The notes beneath the pieces were generated by a model. The model did not search any database and was not told where the DNA came from. It saw nothing but the letters and a program-made list of their open reading frames with translations. 64,000 nt of DNA from Synchiropus splendidus (taxonomy: Eukaryota > Chordata > Actinopteri > Syngnathiformes > Callionymidae): the NCBI RefSeq assembly GCF_027744825.2, contig NC_071343.1, positions 9,694,866 through 9,758,865 of the forward strand. The letters run 5' to 3'. Both the position numbers and the translations under genes were made by a program. Each line of letters begins with the position of its first letter. Positions within the stretch are counted from its first letter, which is position 1. Positions 27,001-34,961 of this stretch are shown here, piece after piece.

Positions 27001-29182
27001 CAGCTGTTGGCAGAGCTGGCGCCGCGACCCTTCCACCCCCTCTGTTTGTTCTGTGTTGTGTTGCTGTGAGGCGCAACAAAGCAATTAATCAGTCTGCAAC
27101 TAAGTTGTTGTTCAGCCTCTGTTCGACTGATAAATGAGCGGATCGGTGATTGCTTCTTTTCTCTTCTTCATAAATGATAAAAAAAAGGACTGATGGATTT
27201 CCAGTTTTCGCAGTTAAGAAGTGTCTGATTTTCTTTTGCAGTTTATACTATGACAATGGCTGGAATTGACTTTGTGTGCCTCTCATGCTCAGTTCTCCAG
27301 CGTGCTGCAGAACGTTCACGCTCTGAGGGAGCAGACGCTGATGCTGGTCCACGCCACAGCCGACGGTGAGAAACAATGAAGCCGGTGGGGAGGCAGACAT
27401 ATGGTTTCTAACGGAAAGATGAAGATAAGAGCTTATCTGGTCGATTCTCCCGTTTCCAGGGTGAAACTCTGGCATGTGGAAGCATGAATGTGAAATGTGT
27501 TGACGCAGGGTAGATTGTTATTGTCTTTTCCACAGCCCAACTTTGCTGACACTATTTCTTTGCGCGTTCTCCAGCAAACATCCACTTCCAGCACACTGCT
27601 GAGCTGGTCAAGAATCTGGTGAAAGTCGGCGCAAACTACTCCATGCAGGTCGGTGACAGTGATACGCAGAACAAGTTTAAATGACACGCTCAATGGTACA
27701 CACTTTCATCATCATGTTACCACGTCCACTCTCAGCTTGGTGAGTTGAGGACTGTCGACTTTCCACTTCCTGTGACGACAAACTGAGATGAGCAATCCTC
27801 CGACAGCCTTACATCGTCTCTGCTTTATTTCATAAGAAGCATCCCCTTGCGCTGGTCAACAGTCTCCAACAGAAGATGTCAATCATCTTGTGCAACACAT
27901 AAATCTTGCAAGACTCATGTACCCACCATAATTCTACATGAAAAGCGGAGCTACTCACATACTAGTATTTTCTGTACGTCACTCACTTGCACTGCTGAAC
28001 ACACACTTCTGCAGTTGCTCAACCGCATATTTTCACGCTCTTGCATTAATGCTATTTCATACGTCACTGAGCGCACACGCCAAAAACCCTTACCTTCTGA
28101 ACCTGCCACTGTTTTCACAGTCGACTTCACTGACTTTCTTAACAGTTAGTCCACTAGTCGTACATGACGTGTACAGGTTGAGAAACATGCCAACATGTCT
28201 GATGGTTTAAAATAGGAATTGAATAAAGAAATTGAACAAATGTGAAATGTTGTAAATACTAGTATTGTGTAAAATGGTGCTTTGAAACTTTATATTTCAA
28301 TTTTAATTGCTCAAAATATTGTGTGTAAGGAGTGTGTCCTTTGATGTGTCTTGTTTTAATGTTTTAACGGTCCAGAGTCGCAACGTCCTATAGTCTCAGT
28401 CTACTGCGGAGAGAGGGACGACGTCACGACTCATGAACCCGTGGAATTCAATACTCAGTTACACTCAACTTAGTTTAATAGTCGTTGCAGCCCTAGTTTG
28501 TTGAGTGTCACTGTTGCCATTCAGTCAGCCACTTTTTCATTCACTACCCTGTTTAATGCCATAACCCTGCTTGGAGTACCTCTGAATACGTTTTGACTTG
28601 GTGTGTTTTACTTGGACCTAACGCTTTCTCTTTGAACTTTGAGTGTGTAACCATTGCAACATATTTTTTTGTTTCGATATTCACGGGTGAAATGTTGTTT
28701 GTGACATCGCATGTGAGGAATGTTGCACAAGCCTCTTGATAAATTCTCTTGATAAATGGTGCCGACACGTGTCTACGAACTGGATATTTTTACGTTGTGC
28801 CTTCTGCTTCTACACAACATTGTTGGCGTTCAGAAAGACCATAGCACTCCGCTGTAGCTGTTGCAATGTATTTCAATAGAGAAACAGCTGAAAATCTACG
28901 CCATAAAAATACTTTTGTAGTTCAGGTGTTCCCACTTTTTATTGCAATATTATATTTTGTTTTTTTGCTTTTTTATGAAGCAAAAACTTGAGTGTGTCAG
29001 TGTTCACAGTTCATCACCATCACTCTCTCCATCCCTGGTTCCAGATCTACCCAGATGAGGGTCACTTCCTATCCCGGCACAGTCGCCAGCACCTGGCTGC
29101 CACGTTGACCAGCTTCTACAGAGATTGTCTTAAGGAGGAACTACTACCAACGACCGACGATGAGGACGAAGAGGAAGAGTAG
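1..29182 (+). CDS. dpp10: Gene A: dpp10, inactive dipeptidyl peptidase 10 (22 exons, 5' partial)
   Basis: The span contains introns; exons are listed separately. The spliced frame is open for 657 codons plus TAG, with all junctions GT-AG. Motifs characteristic of the DPP10 branch include [54 protein letters not shown] and YPDEGH, and the end has a DPP10-like DCLKEE followed by a run of acidic residues. The product is expected to be a type II membrane glycoprotein: the window covers most of the beta-propeller (residues 1 to about 400, counted from the first complete codon) and the whole alpha/beta-hydrolase domain. The nucleophile position reads GKGYGA (Gly511 in place of Ser), while Asp587, His619 and the Glu93-95 cluster are kept, so peptidase activity is not expected. 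Known DPP10 proteins bind Kv4 channels and alter their gating. The first exons, including the membrane helix, lie left of the window. DPP6 fits less well because it has Asp at the nucleophile position and a different propeller sequence. Confidence 0.93.
755..1020. promoter_or_regulatory. Candidate conserved non-coding element
   Basis: A balanced, repeat-free block with CTAATTG (832), ATAATTA (861) and the octamer ATTTGCAT (967-974). Only the base composition and motif content support this. Confidence 0.3.
1350..1745 (-). mobile_element. LINE fragment, reverse transcriptase C-terminal end (L2/CR1-like)
   Basis: Minus-strand frames read a common fish LINE C-terminus ([20 protein letters not shown], then [12 protein letters not shown]). 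Upstream pieces ([16 protein letters not shown]) lie in another frame, so it is broken by indels. It is a dead 3' fragment; clade assignment is from memory of the family. Confidence 0.65.
2412..2934. mobile_element. Non-autonomous hAT-like element with 8-bp target duplication
   Basis: GCTTACAT occurs at 2404-2411 and again at 2935-2942. The ends are CAGACCTGGGCAA and, on the other strand, CATTAGTGGGCAATG. No transposase is present; the interior is AT-rich. Eight-base duplications and CA-starting short inverted ends are hAT traits. Confidence 0.65.
3012..3064. repeat. Half copy of foldback repeat family F
   Basis: Contains CATCTGGTGG, CTCTGAAAATC and CACTGTTTCATGAAACCTCA, the right half of the repeat seen complete near 14203. 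Confidence 0.6.
7749..8459. mobile_element. Non-autonomous hAT-like element (711 bp) with perfect 8-bp target duplication
   Basis: TTTTAGAT is present at 7741-7748 and 8460-8467. The ends are CAGTGATTCTGAGTCATAGG and, read on the other strand, CCGGGGTTCTTAACCTTTTT. The interior has a poly-T run and no long ORF. This is a typical hAT MITE-like element. Confidence 0.75.
8776..9499. mobile_element. TA-flanked inverted-repeat element M1, copy 1 (724 bp)
   Basis: The element is bounded by TA on each side. The ends are CAGTACTACCTTGGTTTTCG and, on the other strand, CAGTGGTACCTCGGTTCTCG. There is no transposase domain. CAGT ends with a TA duplication suggest the Tc1/mariner-pogo group. A second copy in opposite orientation is at 58123-58813. 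Confidence 0.75.
9780..10140. promoter_or_regulatory. Candidate conserved non-coding element
   Basis: A GC-balanced block just upstream of the 53-bp exon, carrying the octamer ATGCAAAT at 10069-10076. Confidence 0.3.
10263..10315 (+). CDS. dpp10: dpp10 (A) exon, 53 bp
   Basis: A CCAG acceptor is followed by [17 protein letters not shown] plus two bases of an Arg codon and a GTAAGT donor. This is a propeller strand. The gene B counterpart (46851-46903) is also 53 bp. Confidence 0.92.
10519..10600 (+). CDS. dpp10: dpp10 (A) exon, 82 bp
   Basis: Encodes [18 protein letters not shown] followed by [10 protein letters not shown], a DPP10 propeller signature. The donor is GTGAGA, and gene B has an 82-bp match. 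Confidence 0.95.
10601..13871 (+). other. Intron of gene A (3.3 kb)
   Basis: About 10630-11090 is a common fish intronic repeat with paired GTGGGGACC / GGTCCCCAC blocks and a GGTTAAG-type tail. 11400-11590 is a GC-balanced unique block. The rest is AT-rich unique sequence with no recognised feature. Confidence 0.55.
10630..11090 (+). repeat. Intronic repeat with GGGGACC/GGTCCCC inverted blocks
   Basis: TGTGGGGACCAGTTCTT and GGTCCCCACGAGGTTAAGCC are self-complementary at their cores and recur at 44630-44750 in the corresponding intron of gene B. A derived ATTAGCC...GGTTAAG tract follows. Confidence 0.5.
13872..13992 (+). CDS. dpp10: dpp10 (A) exon, 121 bp
   Basis: Encodes [13 protein letters not shown] through [10 protein letters not shown]. 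The end contributes to the Glu93-95 run that corresponds to the substrate N-terminus-binding Glu pair of active DPP4. Gene B has an exon of identical length. Confidence 0.96.
14203..14364. mobile_element. Foldback repeat F, complete copy
   Basis: Begins GGTGAGGCTTCGTGAAACAG and ends with its complement, CTGTTTCATGAAGCCTCACC. At about 162 bp, with no coding capacity, it is MITE-like. Confidence 0.7.
14513..14905 (-). mobile_element. tRNA-SINE-like element interrupted by foldback repeat F
   Basis: On the minus strand a tRNA-like head (AACTCAGATGGTAGAGTGGT, A-box like) lies near 14900, and a tail matching the common fish TTATATAGCGCTTT motif lies near 14548. Repeat F sits between 14601 and 14762, splitting the SINE body. 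Family identity is from memory. Confidence 0.5.
14601..14762. mobile_element. Foldback repeat F copy inside the SINE-like element
   Basis: AAGGCTTCATGAAACAGTGT on the left faces GACACTGTTTCATGAAGCCT on the right. Confidence 0.7.
16263..16417 (+). CDS. dpp10: dpp10 (A) exon, 155 bp
   Basis: Encodes [20 protein letters not shown] and ends RGKLYPYPK before a GTAAGT donor. The HWWSPDG block is strongly conserved in the S9B family. Confidence 0.96.
16418..16952 (+). other. Intron of gene A, no feature seen
   Basis: 535 bp of unique AT-rich sequence with a short T run. No repeat or RNA gene was recognised. Confidence 0.5.
16953..17050 (+). CDS. dpp10: dpp10 (A) exon, 98 bp
   Basis: Encodes [19 protein letters not shown] and ends MPPESLKL plus two bases of an Arg codon. 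The donor is GTGAGC. The gene B counterpart is also 98 bp but uses a GC donor. Confidence 0.95.
17051..17926 (+). other. Intron of gene A, no feature seen
   Basis: 876 bp of balanced composition. No repeat family was recognised. Confidence 0.5.
17927..18050 (+). CDS. dpp10: dpp10 (A) exon, 124 bp
   Basis: Encodes EHYVTMVKW and [20 protein letters not shown], a strongly conserved propeller block. The acceptor is CTGCAG and the donor GTGAGT. Confidence 0.96.
18399..18437 (+). CDS. dpp10: dpp10 (A) micro-exon, 39 bp
   Basis: Encodes [13 protein letters not shown] between TTTCCAG and GTAAAC. It keeps the frame between the flanking exons, and gene B has an equally short counterpart ([13 protein letters not shown]). 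Confidence 0.9.
18438..19677 (+). other. Intron of gene A, no clear feature
   Basis: 1.24 kb of unique sequence, with a pyrimidine-rich CTCCTTCCTC tract near 19070-19150. No exon or known repeat. Confidence 0.5.
19678..19785 (+). CDS. dpp10: dpp10 (A) exon, 108 bp
   Basis: Encodes [19 protein letters not shown] and [13 protein letters not shown]. The following intron is only 63 bp. Confidence 0.95.
19849..19940 (+). CDS. dpp10: dpp10 (A) exon, 92 bp
   Basis: Encodes [20 protein letters not shown] and ends in phase 2 at a GTTAGT donor, so that the next exon continues LYFLSTEG. Confidence 0.93.
20072..20119 (+). CDS. dpp10: dpp10 (A) exon, 48 bp
   Basis: Encodes [15 protein letters not shown] plus two bases. 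It is bordered by a CACAG acceptor and a GTCTGT donor, and gene B has a 48-bp counterpart. Confidence 0.93.
20120..21241 (+). other. Intron of gene A with one foldback repeat
   Basis: The intron is AT-rich, and a decayed foldback repeat F copy lies at 20760-20912. No other feature was recognised. Confidence 0.55.
20760..20912. repeat. Foldback repeat F, decayed copy
   Basis: GTGAGGCTTC and CTCATTTTCAGAGCTC on the left, and TTTCATGAAGCTCATC on the right. Confidence 0.55.
21242..21363 (+). CDS. dpp10: dpp10 (A) exon, 122 bp
   Basis: Encodes [18 protein letters not shown] and [12 protein letters not shown]. It contains the cysteine cluster conserved in this part of the DPP propeller. Confidence 0.94.
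21592..21636 (+). CDS. dpp10: dpp10 (A) exon, 45 bp
   Basis: Encodes [15 protein letters not shown]. Gene B has a 48-bp equivalent ([12 protein letters not shown]...), one codon longer. The GTAAGT donor leads into a 3.3-kb intron. Confidence 0.92.
22360..22545 (+). repeat. Possible retroelement 3' tail
   Basis: Ends GTGCAATGACAATAAAGAAA followed by a GTCTAAGTCTAT short repeat, resembling 3' tails of fish non-LTR elements. No ORF was recognised. Confidence 0.35.
23398..23422. repeat. TG dinucleotide microsatellite
   Basis: About 12 uninterrupted TG units. Confidence 0.9.
23875..24172. mobile_element. TIR-bounded segment carrying a copy of a dpp10 intron-exon junction
   Basis: The left arm (23875-23919) contains AACCCATCCTCAC and GGCATGGCGTAATATA, then TGATGTTGGGAA. 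The right arm (24130-24172) is its reverse complement apart from about two mismatches and a 2-bp indel. Between them, 23960 to about 24100 aligns with 25237-25360 of gene A: AT-rich intron end, TTTGGCAACAG acceptor and exon start. Over the 61 bp beginning TTTGGCAACAG, 51 match by hand count. Confidence 0.8.
24049..24106 (+). pseudogene. Degenerate copy of the 195-bp dpp10 exon, 5' part
   Basis: After the CAACAG acceptor the copy reads [17 protein letters not shown], then reaches an in-frame TAG after SASV. The true exon reads [17 protein letters not shown]. It begins with the same DSAPGGQ as the gene B exon. Similarity stops soon after CTCAGTT. It has no functional donor at the right place. 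Confidence 0.75.
24916..25014 (+). CDS. dpp10: dpp10 (A) exon, 99 bp
   Basis: Encodes [18 protein letters not shown] and PMEHF at the end of the propeller. The following intron is 80 bp. Confidence 0.93.
25095..25164 (+). CDS. dpp10: dpp10 (A) exon, 70 bp
   Basis: Encodes [18 protein letters not shown] and GLLLV, entering the alpha/beta-hydrolase domain. The oxyanion-hole Tyr region of active DPP4 (VYAGP) is replaced by IDTAPG across the next junction. Confidence 0.94.
25310..25504 (+). CDS. dpp10: dpp10 (A) exon, 195 bp (likely source of the captured copy)
   Basis: Encodes [20 protein letters not shown] through [15 protein letters not shown] and [10 protein letters not shown]. It is the exon most similar to gene B: by hand count, 52 of 65 residues agree. 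A degenerate copy of its 5' edge and upstream intron lies at about 23960-24100. Confidence 0.97.
25793..25847 (+). CDS. dpp10: dpp10 (A) exon, 55 bp
   Basis: Encodes [19 protein letters not shown], the strand leading to the nucleophile elbow. The intron follows the Lys of GKG, as in gene B. Confidence 0.95.
26020..26119 (+). CDS. dpp10: dpp10 (A) exon, 100 bp, degenerate nucleophile elbow
   Basis: Encodes [16 protein letters not shown] and SPVTDWKLY. With the preceding Lys the elbow is GKGYGA, where active S9B enzymes have GWSYGG. The serine is Gly (GGT) and the last Gly of the motif is Ala. Confidence 0.96.
26218..26373. repeat. Foldback repeat F copy
   Basis: GTGAGGCTTCATGAAACACTG on the left; CTGAAAATGAGGACACTGTC on the right. 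Confidence 0.65.
26386..26497. repeat. Foldback repeat F copy, shortened
   Basis: ACAGTGTCCTCATTTTCAAA on the left and CTGTTTCATGAAACCTCATC on the right, in direct succession to the previous copy. Confidence 0.6.
26882..26940 (+). CDS. dpp10: dpp10 (A) exon, 59 bp
   Basis: Encodes [20 protein letters not shown], a conserved DPP6/DPP10 block. The donor is GTGTGT. Confidence 0.95.
26941..27292 (+). other. Intron of gene A, no feature seen
   Basis: 352 bp with a short GC-rich stretch just after the donor. No repeat was recognised. Confidence 0.5.
27293..27365 (+). CDS. dpp10: dpp10 (A) exon, 73 bp, triad Asp
   Basis: Encodes [20 protein letters not shown] followed by ATAD, where the last residue (Asp587) corresponds to the DPP4 catalytic Asp. 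Confidence 0.95.
27575..27648 (+). CDS. dpp10: dpp10 (A) exon, 74 bp
   Basis: Encodes [19 protein letters not shown] and ANYSMQ. Asn589 matches the substrate-contacting Asn of DPP4, which gene B lacks. Confidence 0.95.
27649..29044 (+). other. Last intron of gene A
   Basis: 1.4 kb of unique sequence. No repeat family or RNA gene was recognised. Confidence 0.5.
29045..29182 (+). CDS. dpp10: dpp10 (A) last coding exon
   Basis: Encodes [18 protein letters not shown], with His619 at the triad position, then [19 protein letters not shown] and TAG. The acidic tail is typical of the DPP6/DPP10 branch. Confidence 0.95.
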   Translation: MYPDEGHFLSRHSRQHLAATLTSFYRDCLKEELLPTTDDEDEEEE

Positions 29183-29554
29183 AGTCAAACTCGAGGTCCA
29201 AAAACATTGGCAAGAATTTTGATACAACTCGTCAAAGCCTGTCACATCTGGACCCAGTTCCTCCAGATGTGGAACTAACTGCGACATGACGAAGTGCGAG
29301 TGTTTGTGTGTTTGAGGAGGTGTTTGCGTGTAAATGTGCTAGATGAAGACAGTCGACGACAAAGACTCTGGAGACAACTTCAAGTTAATACAGCTACCGG
29401 GCAAAGCACACGAAGACCACCTGCACTTGTTCCGCCTCTTAAGACTCGAGTCACCCTCACCTCCCAAGTGCATGACTCATCCTCCCCCTTTGCTCACTCG
29501 TAGTCTCTCTGGAACAAGAGAACAGAAGTATTTCAACATTTTTATCTTCTCATG

Positions 29555-29560
29555 AATAAA
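29555..29560 (+). terminator. Candidate poly(A) signal, gene A (proximal)
   Basis: AATAAA lies 373 bp after the stop codon of gene A. Confidence 0.5.
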
Positions 29561-30362
29561 CAACACCATCATCTGCGAGTCAGCGAAACCATCGGTAAGT
29601 GCAATTCCCCTCTGAGTCTCAACCTTCCCAAAAAAAAGCCTGGATTGTTGTGGGTCTGCGCCCAAGCCTCACAGTCGGAGTTGTACATTTCCAATTGCAT
29701 AGGTCACAAGCTCACGTCTGAATGACACGACCTTGCAACAATCGCAGATTTGAATTCTACTACCATTGTAGAACTTGGTCACGTGGCACTTCCACTATTC
29801 TGAGTCAAACAGGGCTGCTTTCATGCCATAGGATTTAATGTTTAACAGGGGTTGCAAGTCTTTGGCTTTTGGCAAAAACCAACCATTGCACCAACTGCTA
29901 GTCTGGGATAGACCTGAGTCCAGAATAAGAGCAACTCGTTGGGTCAAGGTCAATTGGAGGTCAAACCAAATCCAGGTTGAGGACAAAGTAGGAACGTTTC
30001 CTGGAATTTATAGGGTGTCCTAGACATGTCAAAGGCAGGACAAAGAGCCCAAAATGCATGGTGTAACCAGAAGGCTTTGAACTGTTTCCACATCAACATA
30101 AGAATATGACTTGGTCCTGGCACCAAAATGGAGGAGCAATGACAACTCAACAATAATAGGGTTGGATTGAGGGAAGGCTAGCAAGTAAACTTCAGGCTAT
30201 GGCGTAAGGGCTACAAGTGACAATGACACTGGACTAGTGGCAACAGCTGGCCTGGGTTCAAGAACCAGTCTTCTCCTAGTCTTCTCTTCATACAAACCCT
30301 GTTCTAGATTTTGTTTTATAGCGGTACTTGCCAAGCGTAAAACCTATTATCCACCTCTAGTG

Positions 30363-30556
30363 CAGGGGAGTCCGAACTGTTGTGGAAAGAGCCGCAGTGG
30401 GTGCACATTTTTGTTCCAACCGATCAGGGACACTCAGTTCAGTAAGGTGTCAGCTGAAACAAGCAGCACCAGACTGACAACCACCTGATTTGCGAAGTTG
30501 GGTTGGAGCAAAAACCTGTACTGCCCCAGCCTTTTGAGGACCGGTTTGGACTCTCC
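30363..30556. mobile_element. hAT-like MITE (194 bp) with 8-bp target duplication
   Basis: CTCTAGTG is duplicated at 30355-30362 and 30557-30564. The ends are CAGGGGAGTCCGAAC and, on the other strand, GGAGAGTCCAAACC. Related sequences lie near 51032-51406 and 57398-57551. Confidence 0.75.
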
Positions 30557-30915
30557 CTCTAGTGGATGTGATCAGGTCTTGTCAGTGGTTTATAGTGTTG
30601 TCCTCCTGAATGGAATTGAATTGTTCGAAGTCCCTAAAGTAACCTACGGAGTCTCACATTATTTCACTTTGTCTCTGACTGTCCCCCACAGTTTTCTGTT
30701 AAACATTAGGGTCTCATTTTTGGTATCGGTCCAGACTCCTATAAGTCTTATACCTGCCCGTTTATCTCACTGCTCTAAATGTCTGTCACAGCTTGGTTTC
30801 CTTTTCTCGCTGAGTAACAGTAGCATGAGTATCTTTTCGATTGTTGTTGTTCGATTGGTGGGACCATTCATAAAATCAAGATAACTGAAGAATCAAACAC
30901 AATTTAAAGGTATTA

Positions 30916-31229
30916 CAAGTAACATCCGACTTACGACCGGGATCGTTCCCGACCAATCGGTCGTAAGTCAGATTGGGCGTAAGTCGAATGCCATTCAAAA
31001 TAGCCGAGGCGAGGGTTATAGGTGCTACTGTAGTGGTAGATCACTGTGTGAGAGTGAGATGCTGAGATACTGTGCTGCCGTAACTGTTGTACGCATTGCT
31101 GGACTGCTGCGTGCTGCGTGCCGCGTGCCAGACATTGAATAAAAAAAGAAAAAGCATCTGCTGGCATCTGCTGGCCATGGTCGTAAGTACCGGTGGATGT
31201 CGAACAGGTCGTAAGTCGGATGCTACTTG
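30916..31229. mobile_element. TA-flanked inverted-repeat element M2, copy 1 (314 bp)
   Basis: The ends are CAAGTAACATCCGACTTACG and, on the other strand, CAAGTAGCATCCGACTTACG, flanked by TA. No transposase. It lies in the 3' region of gene A. Confidence 0.78.
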
Positions 31230-32035
31230 TATTGAACTTGAAGCAGCACGTTGAGAGTAGAAGACATGGGGTGAAATCCTGTTAAGACCAGTGAGTCTAT
31301 TTATCCAAACAAGACCGTGACCATCGACACTCTTTTCATCTGAAAGCCAGCGTTTGGATACTGCAGTGTCACAAAAGGACACTTTCATTTCTGGATTGTT
31401 TGCTCGAGACCTTCATGGGTCTTCACTGTAACATGGAGTTCCACTCATAAAGGCCTGGAACATGCTCCATGAAGTTTCATTTGTGTACCGCCATAAAAGG
31501 TTCGAGAAGCCGCAGATGCAGAAGATTGCAACTCTGTATAGTGTTATAATGGATCAAAACAAGAGACCTGAGACCCTTCAACAGAAGGGTGCAAGTGTCA
31601 TCTCCTGGAATGTCCTGTTGGTCCTCATGAGCAGAACATTACAACCACCTGTGGTGTGAAGGCAGCCACCTGTCACATTCTTGAAGTCCGATTCCACCTG
31701 TAGATGTTGTCAAAGCACTGATGTGAATAAACAGTTGGCGGTGTGTGCATGTCAGAGGCCAAGTGTCCACACATTTTGTACAGACAAAACAGCAGAGTGT
31801 GTAAATAACTCTATTTTTGAGACGCAGGATCTCAGAGTCTACAGGAGGACAGATTTGACCTGAACGTCCTGACCCTCAATCTTTTCTCTTTGGGTTTTAC
31901 TTCGGCTCTCGGTTCTCTTCCTAGGATGGATTTTGTAAAGCTCGTTCTCGTCTTTTTTTTCCTTGTTGTTTAAACCGGGACCGGGCGGCGGGTGAGGCGC
32001 GGGGCTACTGTGATTGTCCAATAGTGATGATTATC

Positions 32036-32041
32036 AATAAA
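32036..32041 (+). terminator. Candidate poly(A) signal, gene A (distal)
   Basis: AATAAA, with a TGTGTGTG stretch about 75 bp downstream. It would give a 3' UTR of about 2.9 kb including the two MITEs. Confidence 0.4.
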
Positions 32042-33620
32042 GAAAAACCTGAAAAATGCTGCAGGTCTTCACTGAAAATCCACATATGTCATGCGCAAGA
32101 ACACTAGTAGTCGCTTGTGTGTGTACATCAAACATGCCAACATATACTCGTAACAAGCAAAGTCTGCTGCACATCCTCACAACATGACATGACTTCATGA
32201 TACTGTCATCAACACACGTGCGTATGTGCATACAAAGTCTGATTCAAGTGTCCACATACACACGCATACTTATCATTACAAAGGGAATTAAGTACAGAAG
32301 TTGCAATGTCTGTTCGTGCGTGTATCTTCATTGAGTAAATGTATTACAACACTGAACGTGAGGAACAAACTTTGTCACTCAGGACAAAAGGGTGACAAGT
32401 GTGACAGTTTTTTATTTCAGGCGACACAAGTGCAACGTGAACGTGGTGAACAGACGAGAGACAGACACCAAAAGATTGGGAACAAGCCGCCCACACACTT
32501 CAGAGTCTCAGTGGTAGTGAACAAGTTTTACATATGAGACTGCTGAGCCAGTTGCTTTCAGGTCCTTGGTTACATTGTTGTACAGTTTAAACAGTGTGTA
32601 CTGCTTCTGCCCCAAACATGCAGGTTTGTGATGGATAGGCAACCTGAAGAATGATCCTTTGTTTTGTTTTGTTTGTTTTTTTTTGGATAACTGGTTAGCT
32701 CTTGTCACGGCGCCAAAGTCCAGTTTGTGTCATGATCTACTGTACAAGGCTTTAAGTCTTGTGACACCATAACATCTAGCAGTACAGGTCCTTGCTTGAG
32801 ATGGACTGAAACATTTTCTCCTCTTGGGTTGGTGTCTGCGCCCCTAAAAAAGTCTGGTTTGCTTAAAGCCACTCTCTTTACACTGTACACTTTTAACTTC
32901 ACCATTATGGTCTCATATTTGAGCAGGTCTTGGTACCAACAGCTTTAAGTTGTACCTTTACCCAACCGGCGCTGTAAGTATAGCATGGTTCGATGTGGAG
33001 TTGGATGAACAGTTACACTAGCTAACTAAAGCTCTCAAACTCATAGACTTGACTCTGCCTTCTTGAAAGCTCTGGACATAAAAGTCTTGGCGTAGTTTCT
33101 CCACCTTAATCCTGGGCCTCTCAAAGTGTCACTGCACCTCTCAAAGACTTGTCTCAGTTGTCTCTATAGTCAGACTGTGCAGATCTAGAAATTGTCCATT
33201 GACTGACGGTGATCTGCAAGTCAGTTGTTCTTGGCAGCGACGTGTTCTGGACTTCCTTGCCTCCAAGGAACTCTTGCCTCCAAAAAGTCTAGTCTTGGAT
33301 CCAAACTCATCTATGACACAAAAGCTATTTAAATGTTGAGGTGTGGGTGTGGTCAAAGAGCCAGGAGCTTTTCATTCATTCCTCCATATATTTATTCATT
33401 CAAAATGGCTGACCTGTTGCCAGTCTAGTGTCTTTCATGTTTCCGGAGACTTCAGAAACAAACCATCAATGATAAATATATTTAAATGAACACACTCCTA
33501 AGATTAAAACCTATATTCCTGTGCTGCAAAGGTTGTCATGGAAACAGACGGACAAGGTAAAGGCACCTGCATATGTGAGTTGCTGACATCATCAGCGACA
33601 TCATCAACCGGACTCAAGAG

Positions 33621-33626
33621 TTTATT
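33621..33626 (-). terminator. Candidate poly(A) signal, gene B
   Basis: AATAAA on the minus strand about 170 bp after the stop; another is at 33391-33396. Confidence 0.45.
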
Positions 33627-33793
33627 AAAACAACCGTTGCTAATCTCTGTCAGTGAAACACACATGAGGATTATAATCTCAGGATTCTGTTGAGAAGAGT
33701 TTAGTGGAGGAGAAGACGCTGAAGTCTTTGAGGTTGCCCCCTACAGGATGCTTTGCTTCAGGACCGCAGGATGGATTCTCACGCTGCAGGGGG

Positions 33794-33934
33794 TCAGTCA
33801 TCTTCCTTGGACGGCTCTGGAACCTCTACGATTTCTTCTCGATAGAAGCAGCGAGAGAAGAAAGTGACCAGGGACGAGGCCAGGAAGCGTTGGCTCTTCG
33901 GGGACAAGACTCTGTGACCTTCATCAGGAAACAT
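33794..33934 (-). CDS. dpp10-like: dpp10-like (B) last coding exon
   Basis: Encodes [19 protein letters not shown], with His737, then [18 protein letters not shown] and TGA. The tail lacks the long acidic run of gene A. Confidence 0.94.
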   Translation of the reverse strand: MFPDEGHRVLSPKSQRFLASSLVTFFSRCFYREEIVEVPEPSKEDD

Positions 33935-34870
33935 CTGCAGGGGACACAGTTCTGGTAAGCGGTGTCACCAGGACTTCATCCATACGCATCAGTTTATTCA
34001 ACGTCGTTTCACAAACAATGGAAAAACAACATTCTTTGTATATAAATCACTCCTTCACAAGTGGCTGTCCACAGTGTAGCATCAAGCTAGTGAGTCACCT
34101 GGAGAGTGTAGTTGGTGTTGGTTGCTGCCAGATATTTAATCAGCTCAGCTGAGTGTTGAAAGTGAACAGTGGCTGAAACAAGAACAAGAAACATTATTAA
34201 TGGCTCATGGTTTGGTCCCCAATGTTCTGAGATGGCAAAGCGCCTCACTTGATCTTTAGCCATGTCTTTGAAAAGCCTCCCGAATCTGATGTGATGTAAC
34301 ACTGGGAGCCATGGGGCGCAGTTCTCACTCTGTTCTTTTTCATCATGTTTAGTTCTGATTTCAGGCTTAACTCTGGACCTCCAGCCCAGTACACCGGAAA
34401 TTAAAGATTTATGAGAGGAGCTGAGTGTTAAACCTCATGTACAGACTGAACATCAACGTCTTATTCAAGAGGACACAGTCTGCCCTTCTTGAGGAAGTTG
34501 AGGTCATTTAATCTGAGTTCCACCACTCGAGTCGCTAGCACACTCTGCTTTTGAGTGGCGTTCTGGGCGAGTGGGAGGTGCACACGGGCCGAACAAGTCG
34601 GTGGAGAAGGCTGGCATTAGAAGAATACAGCACTGTGCGGACGAGGTGATGAGAGAAGGACAACACGACAGAGTATCTTGACCGACTCCGCACAACCTCT
34701 TCAACACCCCATGGAAGATGGAACTCACCTTCAGTCAGAGACTCATCACCCTCCACACCAGGATCGAATGCTTCCTACCCTCAGGAATATACAGTATTTG
34801 TCGGTCACATCTCTCACATCAATTCCCTCATTTTTTTTTTTTGTTTTATTGAGATCATACAAATATTAAA

Positions 34871-34961
<91 letters not shown>

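Larger units (their letters stand above)
29183..33793. other. Spacer between the convergent gene ends
   Basis: Holds the 3' UTR of gene A (AATAAA at 29555 and 32036), a hAT-like MITE (30363-30556), element M2 (30916-31229) and the 3' UTR of gene B (AATAAA on the minus strand at 33621-33626 and 33391-33396). No further gene was supported. Confidence 0.65.

Noticed and set aside
1..29182. Assignment of gene A as active DPP4 or FAP
   Set aside because: The nucleophile Ser is absent and the oxyanion Tyr region is replaced; propeller signatures are of the DPP10 type.
30230..30290. tRNA-like GGGTTCAAGAACC box
   Set aside because: The spacing to any A box is too short and no cloverleaf can be drawn.
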